DNA of 64,000 bases from Rebecca billardiae RCC1528 (lineage: Eukaryota; Haptophyta). Within the stretch, counting starts at the first letter, position 1; each line of letters starts with the position of its first letter. The stretch lies in contig OZ251230.1 of NCBI GenBank assembly GCA_965240325.2, positions 1 through 64,000 on the forward strand. Reading direction: 5' to 3'. A model generated the notes under the pieces. It was not told the DNA's origin. It did not search any database and saw nothing but the letters and a program-made list of their open reading frames with translations. This document shows, in pieces, positions 28,317-39,141 of the stretch. Position numbers and translations under genes: made by a program.

Positions 28317-30193
28317 ATGGTGGCCGGCGATGGCAAGATCCCGTTCCTGCAGCCGATCAAGCGCGACTACAAGTGGTTCAAGCGCGGCGACCTGGACGCG
28401 CTGCCCGCGCTCTTCTTCGACAACCTCTCCTCGATCCTCGGCATCATCTTTGCGATGGCGAGCGCGCGCCCGCGGCGCGCGTGCCGCGCCGCGCGCGCGC
28501 CGGGGGCGCAGGCGCGCTCACACGCGCGCCCTGCCCTCCACCCTCCCCTGGCCCCTCACTCCCACCTCTCCAGGCGGCCGTCGTGAGCATCGCGCAGTTC
28601 ATCATCTCGCTCGGCGGGCCGGGCGTCGTGAACCCGATCACGGCGGCGCACGTGACCGCGTACCAGGGCATGATCTTCGGCCGCGTCGTGCCCGCGCTCG
28701 CCTTCGCGCTGGCGTTCGGCAACCTGTGGTACGCGTGGATGGCGTTCAAGCTCGCCGGGTACGAGGAGCGCGACGACGTGACCGCGCTGCCGTACGGCAT
28801 CAACACGCCCGCCGGCTTCATCGTCGCCTTCTCGGTGATGCTGCCGCTCACGCTCAAGCACGCGGGCGAGCCCGACCCCGACGCGTTCGCCGAGCGCGTG
28901 TGGGCGGGCACGTGCTCGGCGGTGTTCATCAGCGGCGTGTTCGAGGTGCTCGGCTTCTGGGTGGGCAACATCGTGCGCAACAACATGTCCAAGGCGGCGC
29001 TGTACTGCCCGATCGCCGCGGTCGGCTTTGTGTGGCTCGGCCTCTCGCCCTTCCTCACGATCGCGTCCGAGCCGATCATCGGCTTCATCCCGTTCGCGCT
29101 CACGTTCACCGGCTTCTTCGCGAACGACGGCAAGGGCATCTACAAGGCGGGCGCGACCGCCATCCTCATCTTCGGCACCGGCACCGTGCTCAAGTGGACG
29201 GGCGCGGGCAAGTACGGCGGCTCGGTCGCGGCGCAGACCGAGCAGCTCGAGTTCATGTTCAGCTCGTACGCGGGGCAGAACCGGCTGCTGCCCGGCGTCG
29301 CGCTCAAGGGGATGGGCGACGTGGGCGACTTCATCGCCATCCTCTTCCCCGTCGCGCTGCAGTCCTTCATCGAGACGATGGAGAACGTCGAGGCCGCGAT
29401 GGCCAAGGGCGACCACTACAACGTGATGGAGGCGATGGTGATCGACGGGCTCGGCACGATGTGCGGCGCCTTCTTCGGCTGCACCATCCCCACCACGGTG
29501 TACATCGGCCACGCGCGGCACAAGAAGGTGGGCGCGGCGGCGGCGTACTCGCTCCTCAACGCGCTCATCTTCGCCGTCATCCTGCTCTCCGGCCTCTTCC
29601 CCACCGTCTTTGCGCTCGTCGACCGCGTGTCGATCGGCTGCATCCTCATCTTTGTCGGGCTGATGATTGTGCAGCTCGCGTTCGAGGTCTCGGCCTCGCG
29701 CCACTACCCCGCCCTCTGCCTCGGCCTCATGATCGTGATCTGCGACCTGATGCGCCTCGAGTCGGGCGACACGCGCCCCGGCGTGCTCAACCTCGCCGCC
29801 GGCTCGGGCATCATGGCGTCGCTCATCCTCACGCAGATCATGTGCGACCTGACCGACCTGCGGTTCGACCGGTGCATGGTGTACACGATGATCGCGCTCG
29901 TCTTCTCGCTCACGGGCATCATGCACGGCAACAACGCGATCGACGTGCACGGCGAGCCGACGGTCGAGCTGGGCGAGCTCACGCTCACGTGGGCGGACGG
30001 CAGCTCGTACTACACTGGGCGCAACGAGGGCTGGCGCTTCGCCGTCGGGTACGCGATGGTGTTCGTCTTCGCCGCGGGCCACTACGGCGCGCAGAAGATG
30101 GGCTGGATCCCCGAGGCGATCATGGACAACGGCATCAACACGTGGCACCCCGACCACATCGGCCCCGAGCTGGAGAAGCACGCCGCGGCGTAG
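28317..30193 (+). CDS. NCS2-family (AzgA-like) xanthine/uracil/purine permease
   Basis: Two exons (28317-28457, 28574-30193) give 586 residues. The protein is a multi-pass nucleobase:cation symporter-2 relative. It opens with YKWFKRGDLDALPALFFDN, typical of the AzgA-like branch, has about 12-14 hydrophobic helices, and carries DVTALPYGINTPAGF, QSFIETMENVEAAMAKGDHY and CTIPTTVYIGHARHKKVGA. It should import purines or related bases across the plasma membrane; the substrate cannot be fixed from sequence. The intron donor is best read as GC (ATG|GCGAGC) with acceptor CTCCAG, since no GT donor gives the phase-0 junction that joins GIIFAM to AAVVSIAQF. A bacterial-like family, but codon use matches its neighbours. 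Confidence 0.92.
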
Positions 30194-30698
30194 TCGGCCC
30201 GCGCCGCCCGAGCCCTGGCCCGCGGGACGAGTGAGCCCCGACTGGCTCACGGCCCGTGTCAGCTCGGGCCTAGCACACCGTAGCCTGGCGCCGAATCCGA
30301 GCTGCCGGATCAGGATCATCAGTGGTATTTGTGATCGTCAACGCCCGCCTCCGACGAGCTACAGTGCGCGCGTGCGGCGTCCGCCATGGGGCGACCAGAT
30401 GACCAGTTTTCATCGTCATCGCGGCCAGCCTGAGCGAGCCGGCTCTTCCGAGAATCCCGCGCAATCTCATCAAGAAATCGTCAAACGCAGAGCCGGTGCC
30501 GACGAATTAAATTGCCCGGAATCCCTGGTCCGCACGCGTGCGCGCGGCGGCGCCGGTACAAAGCGCCAAGGCCCAAGTCCGCAGCGGACGGGTGCCTTGG
30601 CCTTGCCTCCTCACAAGGCCGGAGAGGCGGCGGGCTGGGAGCGGAGCGTCGCAGCGGCGCGCGAGCCGGAGCCGACGCGGCGCGCGGTTGCCGGCGCG
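30194..30698. other. Intergenic, permease to ATG1
   Basis: No gene is seen. Promoter and UTR sequence; 30300-30520 is moderately A+T rich. No recognisable element. Confidence 0.5.
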
Positions 30699-33600
30699 AT
30701 GGCCGGCACGCACGCCAAGCGCCAGGTGCGCGTGGGCGTGTACAACATCGACGAGCTCGTGGGCGCGGGCTCGTTTGCCAAGGTGTTCCGCGGCCAGCAC
30801 CGCGTCACGCGCCAGACGGTCGCCGTCAAGGCGATCTCGCGCACGCGGCTCAACCGCAAGCTGATGGAGAACCTGGAGACCGAGATATCGATCCTCAAGA
30901 CGATGCAGCACCCGAACATCGTCGCGCTCCACGACATCCAGGTGCGCGGCGGGCGGCGGCGGCGGTGCGCATGCGCGCCCTGCGCCGGGCGCTCACGCGC
31001 GCGCGCGCGCGCGCGCGCGGCTCGGCCCGACGCGCAGGTGACCGAGCGGCACATCTACCTGATCCTTGAGTACTGCGCCGGCGGCGACCTCACGCACGTG
31101 CTGCGGCGCAGCGGCCCGATGTCCGAGAGCCGCGCGCAGCAGTACATGGCGCAGCTCGGTGCGAGCCGCGCCCGCGCGCGCCGCGCGCGCGCCGCAGCGC
31201 GCTGAGCCGGACGGCCGTCGCGGTTCCCGCGCCGCCGCGCCGCCGCGCCGCCGCGCAGCCGAGGGCCTCGCGCACCTGCGCCGGCACAACCTCGTGCACC
31301 GCGACCTCAAGCCGCACAACCTGCTGCTCACGTCAGCGGACGCGGGCGAGGGCTGCGCGCTGCCCACGCTCAAGATCGCCGACTTTGGGTTCGCGCGCGA
31401 GATTATGCCGCACAACATGGCGGAGACGCTCTGCGGGTCGCCGCTGTACATGGTGCGCCGCCCGCCGCGCGGCGCTCGCCGCGCGCCGCCGCGCGCCGCG
31501 CCCACGCGCCCACGCGCCCCGCGCGCTTGCGCTTGCGCTTGCGCTTGCGCCAGGCGCCCGAGATCTTGCGCTACCAGAAGTACGACGCGAAGGCGGACCT
31601 GTGGAGCGTGGGCACCATCCTGTTCGAGCTGCTCACCGGGCGCACGCCCTTCAAGGGCGCGAACCACGTCGAGCTGCTGCAGGTGCGCCGCGGCGCGCGC
31701 GCGCGCGAGCGCACAACGGCCACGGGCTCAGCGCGCGTCGCGCCGCGCCGCCCTTGCCGCGCCGCGCCGCGCCTTGCCGCCGCGCAGCACATCGAGACGT
31801 CCGAGCCGCCGCTGCCCATCACGTGCGTGGGCAACGTGCCGTGCTCCGCCGAGTGCACCGCGCTGATCCGCGGGCTGCTGCGCCGCAACCCCCTCGAGCG
31901 GATCACGTTTGACGAGTTCTTCAAGCACGGCTGGGTGCGGCACTACCAGAGCGCGCACCCGCCACACCCGCAGCCCACGGCGGGCGCGCAGCCGGGGGCG
32001 GGCGCGCACGGCGCGCGCGCGGACGCCGCCGCCGCCGCCGCCGCCGCGCCCGCGGGCGCGGGGCTGCGCGGCGCGCTGCGCGGCGCCGCGCCGCCGGCGC
32101 CGCAGCGGCTGGGCGTGGCGGTGGGCACGGACGCGGACGGGGACGCGCTCATGCGCACCGCGGACGGCGCGGGCGGCGCGCCGCCGCAGCAGCCGCACGC
32201 CGTGCTCGCGCGCGCCTCGCCGCCCGTCTCGGCGCCGCCCTCGGCGGGCGCGGCCGCGGCCGCGCTCGCCGGCGGCGCGGCGGGGTGCGCGGCCGCGGCC
32301 GACGCGATGCTCGGCGGCGGCGGCTTCAACTGCTTCGGGTACAGAGTGCCGCCCGCCACGCCGCCCGCCGTGGCGTGCTCGCCGCACGCGCCCTTCCTCG
32401 CGGCCTCGCCGCCCGCGCACGCGCGCGCGCCCACCTCGCCCGGCTCGGGCGGCGGCCTGGGCGCGCTGTGCGCGCTCGAGCTGCCGCCCGCGCAGCACAG
32501 CGAGCGCAGCGGCGCGCACAGCCCGCACGGCGCGCACGGCCGGCCCGCGGTCACGGCCGTGCTGCCGCTCGTCGGCGCGGCGAGCGCGGCGAGCGCGTGC
32601 TCGGGCGGCGCGCCGCCGTGCGCGGTCTCGAGCACCTCGGCCGCGTCGCCCGGCCGCGGCTGCGCGGCCGCGGCGCAGCGCTGCGGCGCCGAGCCGGACG
32701 GGTGCGCGCGCTCGGGCGACGACGGCGACGACGGCGCGCCCGCGCCGCCGCAGCTGTCGTCCTCGCCGCCGTTCGGCGCGAGCCTCATCAGCGCGCCGCA
32801 CGTGCCGCCGCCGTGCGCGCTGCCGTACGCGTGGCAGCGCCAGCCGCACCCCGACGGCCCGGCCGGCGGCGCGCACGCCGAGCAGCACGCGCGCGGCGCG
32901 CTCGTGGCGTGCGCGCGCGGCCCGTTCGGGGGCGGCGGCGGCGGCGCGGCGGAGCTGGCGGCGTGCGCGGGCCTGCAGCCGCGCTGCGCGGCCGGCGCGC
33001 GCGGCGCGTGCGGCGCGCTGTGCGGCGCCGACTCGGTCGCGCGGCCGCCGCACCCCGCGCCGTTTGCGCTGCCGCCCGCGCTCGCCCACCCGGCGTGCGC
33101 GCTCGAGGGCGCGCTCGCGCCGCGCGCGGCGGGCGGCGGGCTGGTGAGCGCGCACGCCCGGTCGGGCTCGCCGCCGCCCTTCCTCTCGCTCGGGCCGCAC
33201 GACGAGCTGAGCGAGGCGGCGGCCGCGCACGGCAGTCCGTGCGCGCGGCAGCGCGCGGCGGCGCCGCCGCTCGCGTGCCGCGCGCCGCCGCACGCGCTCG
33301 CGCCGCCGCACGCGGTGCCGCCCGCCGCGGCGGGCGCGCAGCTCGGCGCGCAGCACGGCGTGTGCCACCGCTCCGTCGACATCTTCGCGTCCGCGTCCGC
33401 CGCGGAGGGCTCGCCGCACGCGCCCGCGGGCGGCGCGGGGTGCGGCTGCGCGGCCGGTGGGGGCGGGTGCGGCGCGTGCGCAGAGCCCATGGCTGAGCAG
33501 CCCATGGCTGAGCGCGAGTACGTGTGGGTGTCGCTGCTCAGGCACACGGTCTCCGCCGTCTCCGCCGTCTCCGCGGGCGTGGGCGCGGCGGCGAGCGCGG

Positions 33601-34493
33601 CGGCGGCGGCGGCGACGTCGACGGTCGCGGCGGCGCCGCCGCCGCCGCCCGCGGGCCGCGCGTCGCCGCCGCCGCCGGGCGCGCCGTGCGTGCTGCGCTC
33701 GGTGAGCGCGCCGCACCACCTCTCGCCGCACGCGCACGCCGGCGCGGCCGCGCGCGCGTACCCGGGCGCGTGCGTGGAGCTGGCGAGCACGCCGCCGCTG
33801 CGCGCGCTCTCGCCGCGCACGATCGCGCACCCGCTCGCGGGCGCGCTCTTCCCGTCCGAGCTGAACAGCGCGGCGCGCGTGGCGCTGCACGCGCGCGCGG
33901 TCGCGCTGCTCGCCGACGCGGCGATGGGCGACGGCAGCAGCGGCGCGGCGCTGCAGCGCGTGTGCACGGGCGAGCAGCTGCTCGCCGGGCCGTGCTCCGC
34001 GTCGCACGCGCTCGCGCTCTACGTGCGCGCGCTCACGCTGCTGCAGGCGGCGATGCGCGCGCCGCACGCGCACATGGCGCCGGCGCTGCCGGGCGGCTGC
34101 GAGGGCGGCGCGCCCGCCTCGAGCGGCTCCGCCTCTCTGCGCGCGCTCTTCCTCTCGCTGCTCGAGCGCGCGGAGCACTGCCGGCTGATCGCGATGAGCA
34201 CGGCGCCCTCCGCGACCGCCGCGTCCGCGCTCGCGCACGCCGAGGTGCGCTCGTGCGGCGGCTCGTCGAGCAAGGGCGCGGGCTCCTCCGCTGCCGCGCA
34301 CGCCGAGGGCGCGCCCGCGGACGGCTCGGCCGTGTCCGCCGCCGCGCCGCCGCCGGGCGGCGAGGGGGGCGGCGCGGCGGCGGCGCAGCCGCCCGGCGCG
34401 CGGTGCGCGCGCGCGTGCGTGGAGGAGGGCGTGGCGTGCGGCGGGTGCGGCGGCGGCGGCTGCATCCCGGAGGAAGGGGGGCCGCCCGCGCCT

Positions 34494-34546
<53 letters not shown>

Positions 34547-35243
34547 CGACGAGGACGCGGCCGCGGGCTCCATCGACGAGGGCGGCGAGCGCGTGCACGT
34601 GGGCGAGCTCATCTACAGGCAGGCGGTCGCGCTCGGCTCGGAGGGCGCGGTCGACGCGCTGCTCGGGCACGCAGAGCTGGCGGTCGCGCGGTACGGGCAC
34701 GCGCTGCTGCTGCTCGACGGGCTGCTCGCAGACCCCTCGCTGCACGAGGCGGACAGGGGCGTGCTGCACAAGCTCTGCTCCACCTTCAGCTGGAGGCTCG
34801 CCGAGGTCAACGCGCAGCAGCAGCAGCACGCGCAGCAGCAGCAGCACGCGCAGCAGGGTGGACCGCGCGCAGCACCGGCCGGCGCGGCCGGCACGCCGCC
34901 GCGGCTCGGCGCGGGCGGCATGCTCGCGCTCGGCGCGCACCTCGGCGAGCCCGCCGCGCACGCGCTCGCGACCGCCGCCGCCGCCGTGACGCACCCGGCG
35001 GGCGCCGAGCACGACGGCGCGCCCTCGCCCGCGCAGAGGCACGCCGCCGCCGCCGCGCGGGCGCAGCAGGCCTCGCCGCCGCCGCCGGGAGCGGCGCCCG
35101 CGCCCGCGTCGACGTGCGCGTGGCCGATGGCGCCGCATCAGCAGCCGCATGCTGCGTGCGCGCAGCAGCAGCAGCACCAGCCGGGCGCCGCGCCCGCGCC
35201 GCCCGCGCCCGCGTCGAGCAGCAGCGCGACGGGCGGCTGGTGA
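30699..35243 (+). CDS. ATG1: ATG1/ULK autophagy-initiating Ser/Thr kinase
   Basis: Five exons (30699-30941, 31038-31158, 31259-31452, 31554-31682, 31788-35243) give 1380 residues. The kinase domain (about residues 12-275) is complete: GAGSFAKVF loop, VAVKAI lysine, [10 protein letters not shown] hinge, [22 protein letters not shown] and CGSPLYMAPEIL. The motif set and the [18 protein letters not shown] end match ATG1/ULK more closely than other families. A linker of about 700 residues is disordered (Ala/Pro/His/Gly). Two helical regions ([16 protein letters not shown] near 975; [20 protein letters not shown] and [17 protein letters not shown] near 1172) resemble the tandem MIT/EAT domain that binds ATG13. 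A 17-residue poly-Gln lies between them. All introns are GT-AG. It should act at phagophore initiation. Confidence 0.92.
34494..34544 (+). repeat. (CAG)17 trinucleotide tract encoding poly-Gln
   Basis: Seventeen uninterrupted CAG codons in exon 5 of ATG1. Shorter CAG4-CAC blocks recur near 34815-34855. A pure tract like this is prone to length change. Confidence 0.95.
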
Positions 35244-35826
35244 TGACGAGGCTTGATGATGATATGTAGTGCTGCGCTGTTCGCGATTAAATAAGTATAG
35301 TCATCAGCGCGCATATCATCGTCTGCGCTCTATGAGACGAGGCCATGTGGCGGCCGCGCCTCAGCACAGCGCGCGCCGCCGCCCGAGTTAGCCCGTGCCG
35401 GCGGCTACTACGACGATGCATGGCACAACGACTGACGACAGCAGTGCAGCGGAGCCCCGCCACCAGGTATATAGTTTATTTATTAAATAATAATATTGCT
35501 GACGATGGTGATGAGTCGTGATGCTGCGCGTGCGCTTCTGCGACGATCGACAGCAGCGCTGATGGATATATATGCTGCTGGGCTGGCGAGCTGCTCGGGG
35601 GCATACAGTAGCAGAGGCCAGTGCCAGGCCGGAGTCGTCAGCAGCGGGCACACGCCGGCACTGCGGCGCGGTCTAAACGAACAGTAGGCGACAACAGGCT
35701 CATATGGCGACCGAGACACCTATATATATATACTACACATCATGGCATGCCTGTCGAATATCCCCAACCGATAGGCTGAGGGCCTGGACCCCCTATCGAG
35801 AGTCGTTACCAGCATGATGGCCCCGA
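35244..35826. other. Intergenic between convergent ATG1 and RNF10-like genes
   Basis: No gene is seen. A+T-rich 3' flanks with runs such as TTTATTTATTAAATAATAAT (35477-35496) and a short TA run near 35722-35732. Confidence 0.5.
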
Positions 35827-37164
35827 TCAGTGGCTGGGGTGATCATGATGCCGAGGGCTGATGCTGCCCGGCTGCTGCTGCGCGCGCGGCCGGCCGCCTC
35901 CGGCGGAGCTGCTGCTCGCGGCCGCGCGCGTCGGCGACGGGAGCGACGAGCCCGCGCCTGCGCTGCCGGCCGACGACGCCGCGCCCGTCGCCGCCGCCGC
36001 GCCCGTGCCGCCGATCAGCCCGAGGCTGCTCAGCCACGCGGCGGCGGGCGGCGGCGAGGCCGAGGAGGCGGTGCCGCTGGCGTGCGGCGACGGCGGCGCG
36101 CCCGGGCCGGAGCGCGGCGCGATGGCGATTGGCGCGCTGCGCGCGGCGGCGCTGCCGCCGCTGCCGGCCGCGGCGCCGCCGCCGCCGGCCGCGGCGGCGC
36201 CCGGCCGCGCCCACGCGCCCTGCAGCTGCGGCGGCGCGCGCGGCGCGGCCGCGCCGCCTTCCGCCGCCGCGGCCGCGCCGCGCCCACCGCCGTCGCGCGC
36301 GAGCGCCGGCCCCCTCGCCGCAAAGCCCGCGGCGACGACCGTCGAGAAGGAGACGGGTGGCGGGCGCGCGGAGGCGCCGCCGTCGCGGGCCCACGCGGAC
36401 GGCGCGCCGCCGCCGCCGCCCGGCTCGGCGGGCGGCGGCGCGCAGGCCGGGCGCTCGTCCGCGCCCTCCGCGCCGCGCGCCGCCAAGGCCACGCCGAGCG
36501 CTGTCCCCGCCGCCGGCCAGTGCTCGTGGCTGCGCTCCTCCGGCGTCTCGAGCAGCCCCGCGCCCGCGCCTCCGCCGGGCAGCGCGCTCGCACACCGCGC
36601 CCACGAGCCGGCGGCCGGCTGGCTGCCAGGCCCGGCGCTGAAGCCGGAGGCCGCGCCGCAGCCCGCGGCCGCGCTCGCCGCCTCGAGCGCGCGCTCGCGC
36701 CGCGCGGCCTCCGCCTCCCTGCGCGCGCGCAGCTCGGCGCGCCGCCGCCGCTCCTCCGCGAACGGCGCGGCCGCCTCGGGCCGCACCGCGTCGAAGAGGC
36801 CCTCCGCCTCGCACAGCGCGTACTGCGCGCGCAAAGGCAGGTGGCTCAGCGCGCGCAGCCGGCGGCGGCTCTCCTCGTCCTGCGCGCTGCCCTCGACGCG
36901 TGACAAGCGCAGCTCGAGCTCGAGCGGGAGCTGCGCGAACCCGCCGTAGTGCTGCGCGGCCATGCGCGTCTCGAGCGGGTGCAGGAAGGCGCGCGCGCCG
37001 TCTGCCGCCTGGTAGCACGCGCGCCACCCGCCCAGCAGCCCGCTGCCCCCCAGCAGCAGCTGCGCGCTGCCGTGCTCCAAGCTCCCCGCCTCCGCGCGCG
37101 GCAGCAGGGGCAGCAGGGGCGGCAGGGGCGGCAGGGGCGGCGCACAAGGCGAGCCGGCCGGCGC

Positions 37165-37195
<31 letters not shown>

Positions 37196-38714
37196 TCGGC
37201 GGCCGGCGGCGCTGCCGCCTCGGCCGCGCGTGCGTGCGTCCCGGCAGCGGCGCGCGCGCTGTGCGCACCCGCGCTGTGCGCGCCCCGGCGCTCGCCCACC
37301 GCCGGCCACTCCGCTGCTGAGCCCGCGCCCTCACACGCGCACGCGCACGCCTCGGCGCACGCGGCAGCGGCGGGGCGCAAGCGCGCGCCGCCCCACGGCG
37401 CGCGCGCCGACGCCCTCCTCGCCTCGCCCCCCTCCTCCTCCCCCCCGCCCCCCCGCGACGGCCGCCGCCGCCGCTCAGCAGCCGGCGCCGCCTCGACGCG
37501 CTGCCCCTGCCCCTGCCCCTGGGCCGCGCCCAGCGCCGCGGCCGGGTGCACGCCCCACGCCTCGTACCGCCCGACGAGCGCGGCCGCGGCGATCTCGATG
37601 TGCAGCTCGGCGCAGCTGTCGCCCTCGTGCCGCGCGCGCGCGCACGCCGCCGCGAGCGCGTGCACGTCCTCCGCGAGCAGCTCCGCCAGCCCCTCCTTCG
37701 AGAGCGTGCTCAGCCGGCAGTAGCGCGCGTGCGGGGACGCCGCATCGTACGGCAGAGGCAGCGGCAGCGGGGGCACGCGCGGCGCTGCACCCGCGGAGGA
37801 GGGCTGGGCGAGCTGCGCGACGAGGGTCTCCTGCGCCAGCGGCAGCGCCGACGGCGGCGACGCGCGCACCCACCGCTTGACGAAGCGCACCGTCTCCCCC
37901 GCCTTCACCTCCGCCACGCGCACGTGCCGCAGCGCGCGCAGGCAGCCCAGCTCGAGCGCCGCCGAGCACACGGGGCAGCGCGCGCGCGCGGACGCGGGCG
38001 GCGGCGCGTCGGCGGTGGGCGGGAGCAGCTCGGCGAGGTGGCGCGTGATGCACTCCATGCAGAACGCGTGGCCGCAGTCCGTGAGCTGCGGGCACGTCGC
38101 CTCCTCCTCCAGACAGATCGGGCAGCATGGCGGCTCAGCGCTCAGCACGTGCACGGCGCGCACCGCCTCCCACGGCACGACGCGCTCGGCGTCGGCGCAG
38201 AGGCCGTCGAGCGAGGCGGCGGCGGCGGCGTCGAGCACGACGTGCGCGTGCGCGTGCACGTGCCCGCCGCGCGAGAGCGCCGTCGCGCCGCCGCCACCGC
38301 CCGCGCCGCCGCGCCGCGGCGGCGCGCGCCGCCGCGCCGCGCCCGCGCCGCCGCCCCTGCCGCCGCCGCCGCCGCCGCCGCCGCCGCCCTCGGGCGGCGA
38401 GCGCGCGGGGAAAGAGAAGTTGAGCAGGTGCGCGGCGCACGGCGCGCGCGAGGACGTGCGCCGCCGCGCACCGCTGCTGCCGCCGCCGCCGCCCGGCGCG
38501 TGCGCGTCGCCGTCGTCCGCGTCGAGCAGCGACGCCGGCGGCGGCGAGGCGGCGGGCAGCGCGTCCGCGGGCTGGAGGGCGGCGCCGGGCGAGGCGGGTG
38601 GGTCGGAGCGACTCGTCTCGCCCACCCCGCCGCCCATGCCGCGCGGCTTGCGCGCGCGGCCGGCGCCGCCGCGCCCGCCGGCGCCGCCGCGCCCGCCGCC
38701 CTCCGCGCCGTCGA

Positions 38715-38757
<43 letters not shown>

Positions 38758-38895
38758 AGCGGCGCCGGGCGGCCCGCGTCGGCCGTGCCCTCGCGCCTGC
38801 TCCTCCTCGCGCTGCAGCTGCAGGCTCAGCTCGAGCGCGAGCGCCAGGTCGCGGTCCTCGTCGAACGAGCCCGCGACGAAGTCGTAGCCGGCCAT
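35827..38895 (-). CDS. RNF10: RNF10-type RING E3 ubiquitin ligase
   Basis: A single frame of 1022 residues from the ATG at 38895 (MAGYDFVAGSFDEDRD). Order: acidic/Arg-Gly N-terminus with a GR-repeat, the short LLNFSF motif near 157, and a C3HC4 RING near 256-308 (CCPICLEEEATCPQLTDCGH, FCMECI, CPVC), preceded by AVHVLSAEPP and followed by RVAEVKAGETVRFVKRWVR. A distal block (AFLHPLETRMAAQHYGGF, then RLRALSHLPLRAQYALCE) is also characteristic of RNF10/Mag2. These ligases ubiquitinate 40S ribosomal proteins during translation stress. The rest is low-complexity Ala/Gly/Pro. The frame is open upstream to 39042, but that extension lacks family similarity. Confidence 0.85.
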
Positions 38896-39141
38896 CGCGC
38901 GCAGCCACGCGCGCCGCCGCCGAGCTCGCTGGGCCGGACGCGGTTTGCCGATGAGAATTCGGAGGCGGATGTGCTTTTTATTCGGATTTCCGCCACGCAT
39001 TTTTATTCGCCACGGTCGGTCTCCGGCTCTCCGCCGGAGCATGTCTGATGCGACTGCTCGGACGCCCTGCGCCCACGCTGGGTACTACGGGAGGCTGGGC
39101 GCGGCGGCGGCCGCCGCCCGCCCGCCCGGCGCCGCGCCCGC

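Noticed and set aside
30699-38895. Possible functional cluster of ATG1, RNF10-like and Hel2-like genes
   Set aside because: Nearby genes in eukaryotes rarely form pathways, and orientations and unrelated neighbours (permease) argue against a cluster; noted only as coincidence.
35827-39042. Longer N-terminus for the RNF10-like gene starting at 39042
   Set aside because: The extra 49 residues are Arg-rich with no family similarity, while the ATG at 38895 opens a typical acidic start; 38895 was preferred.
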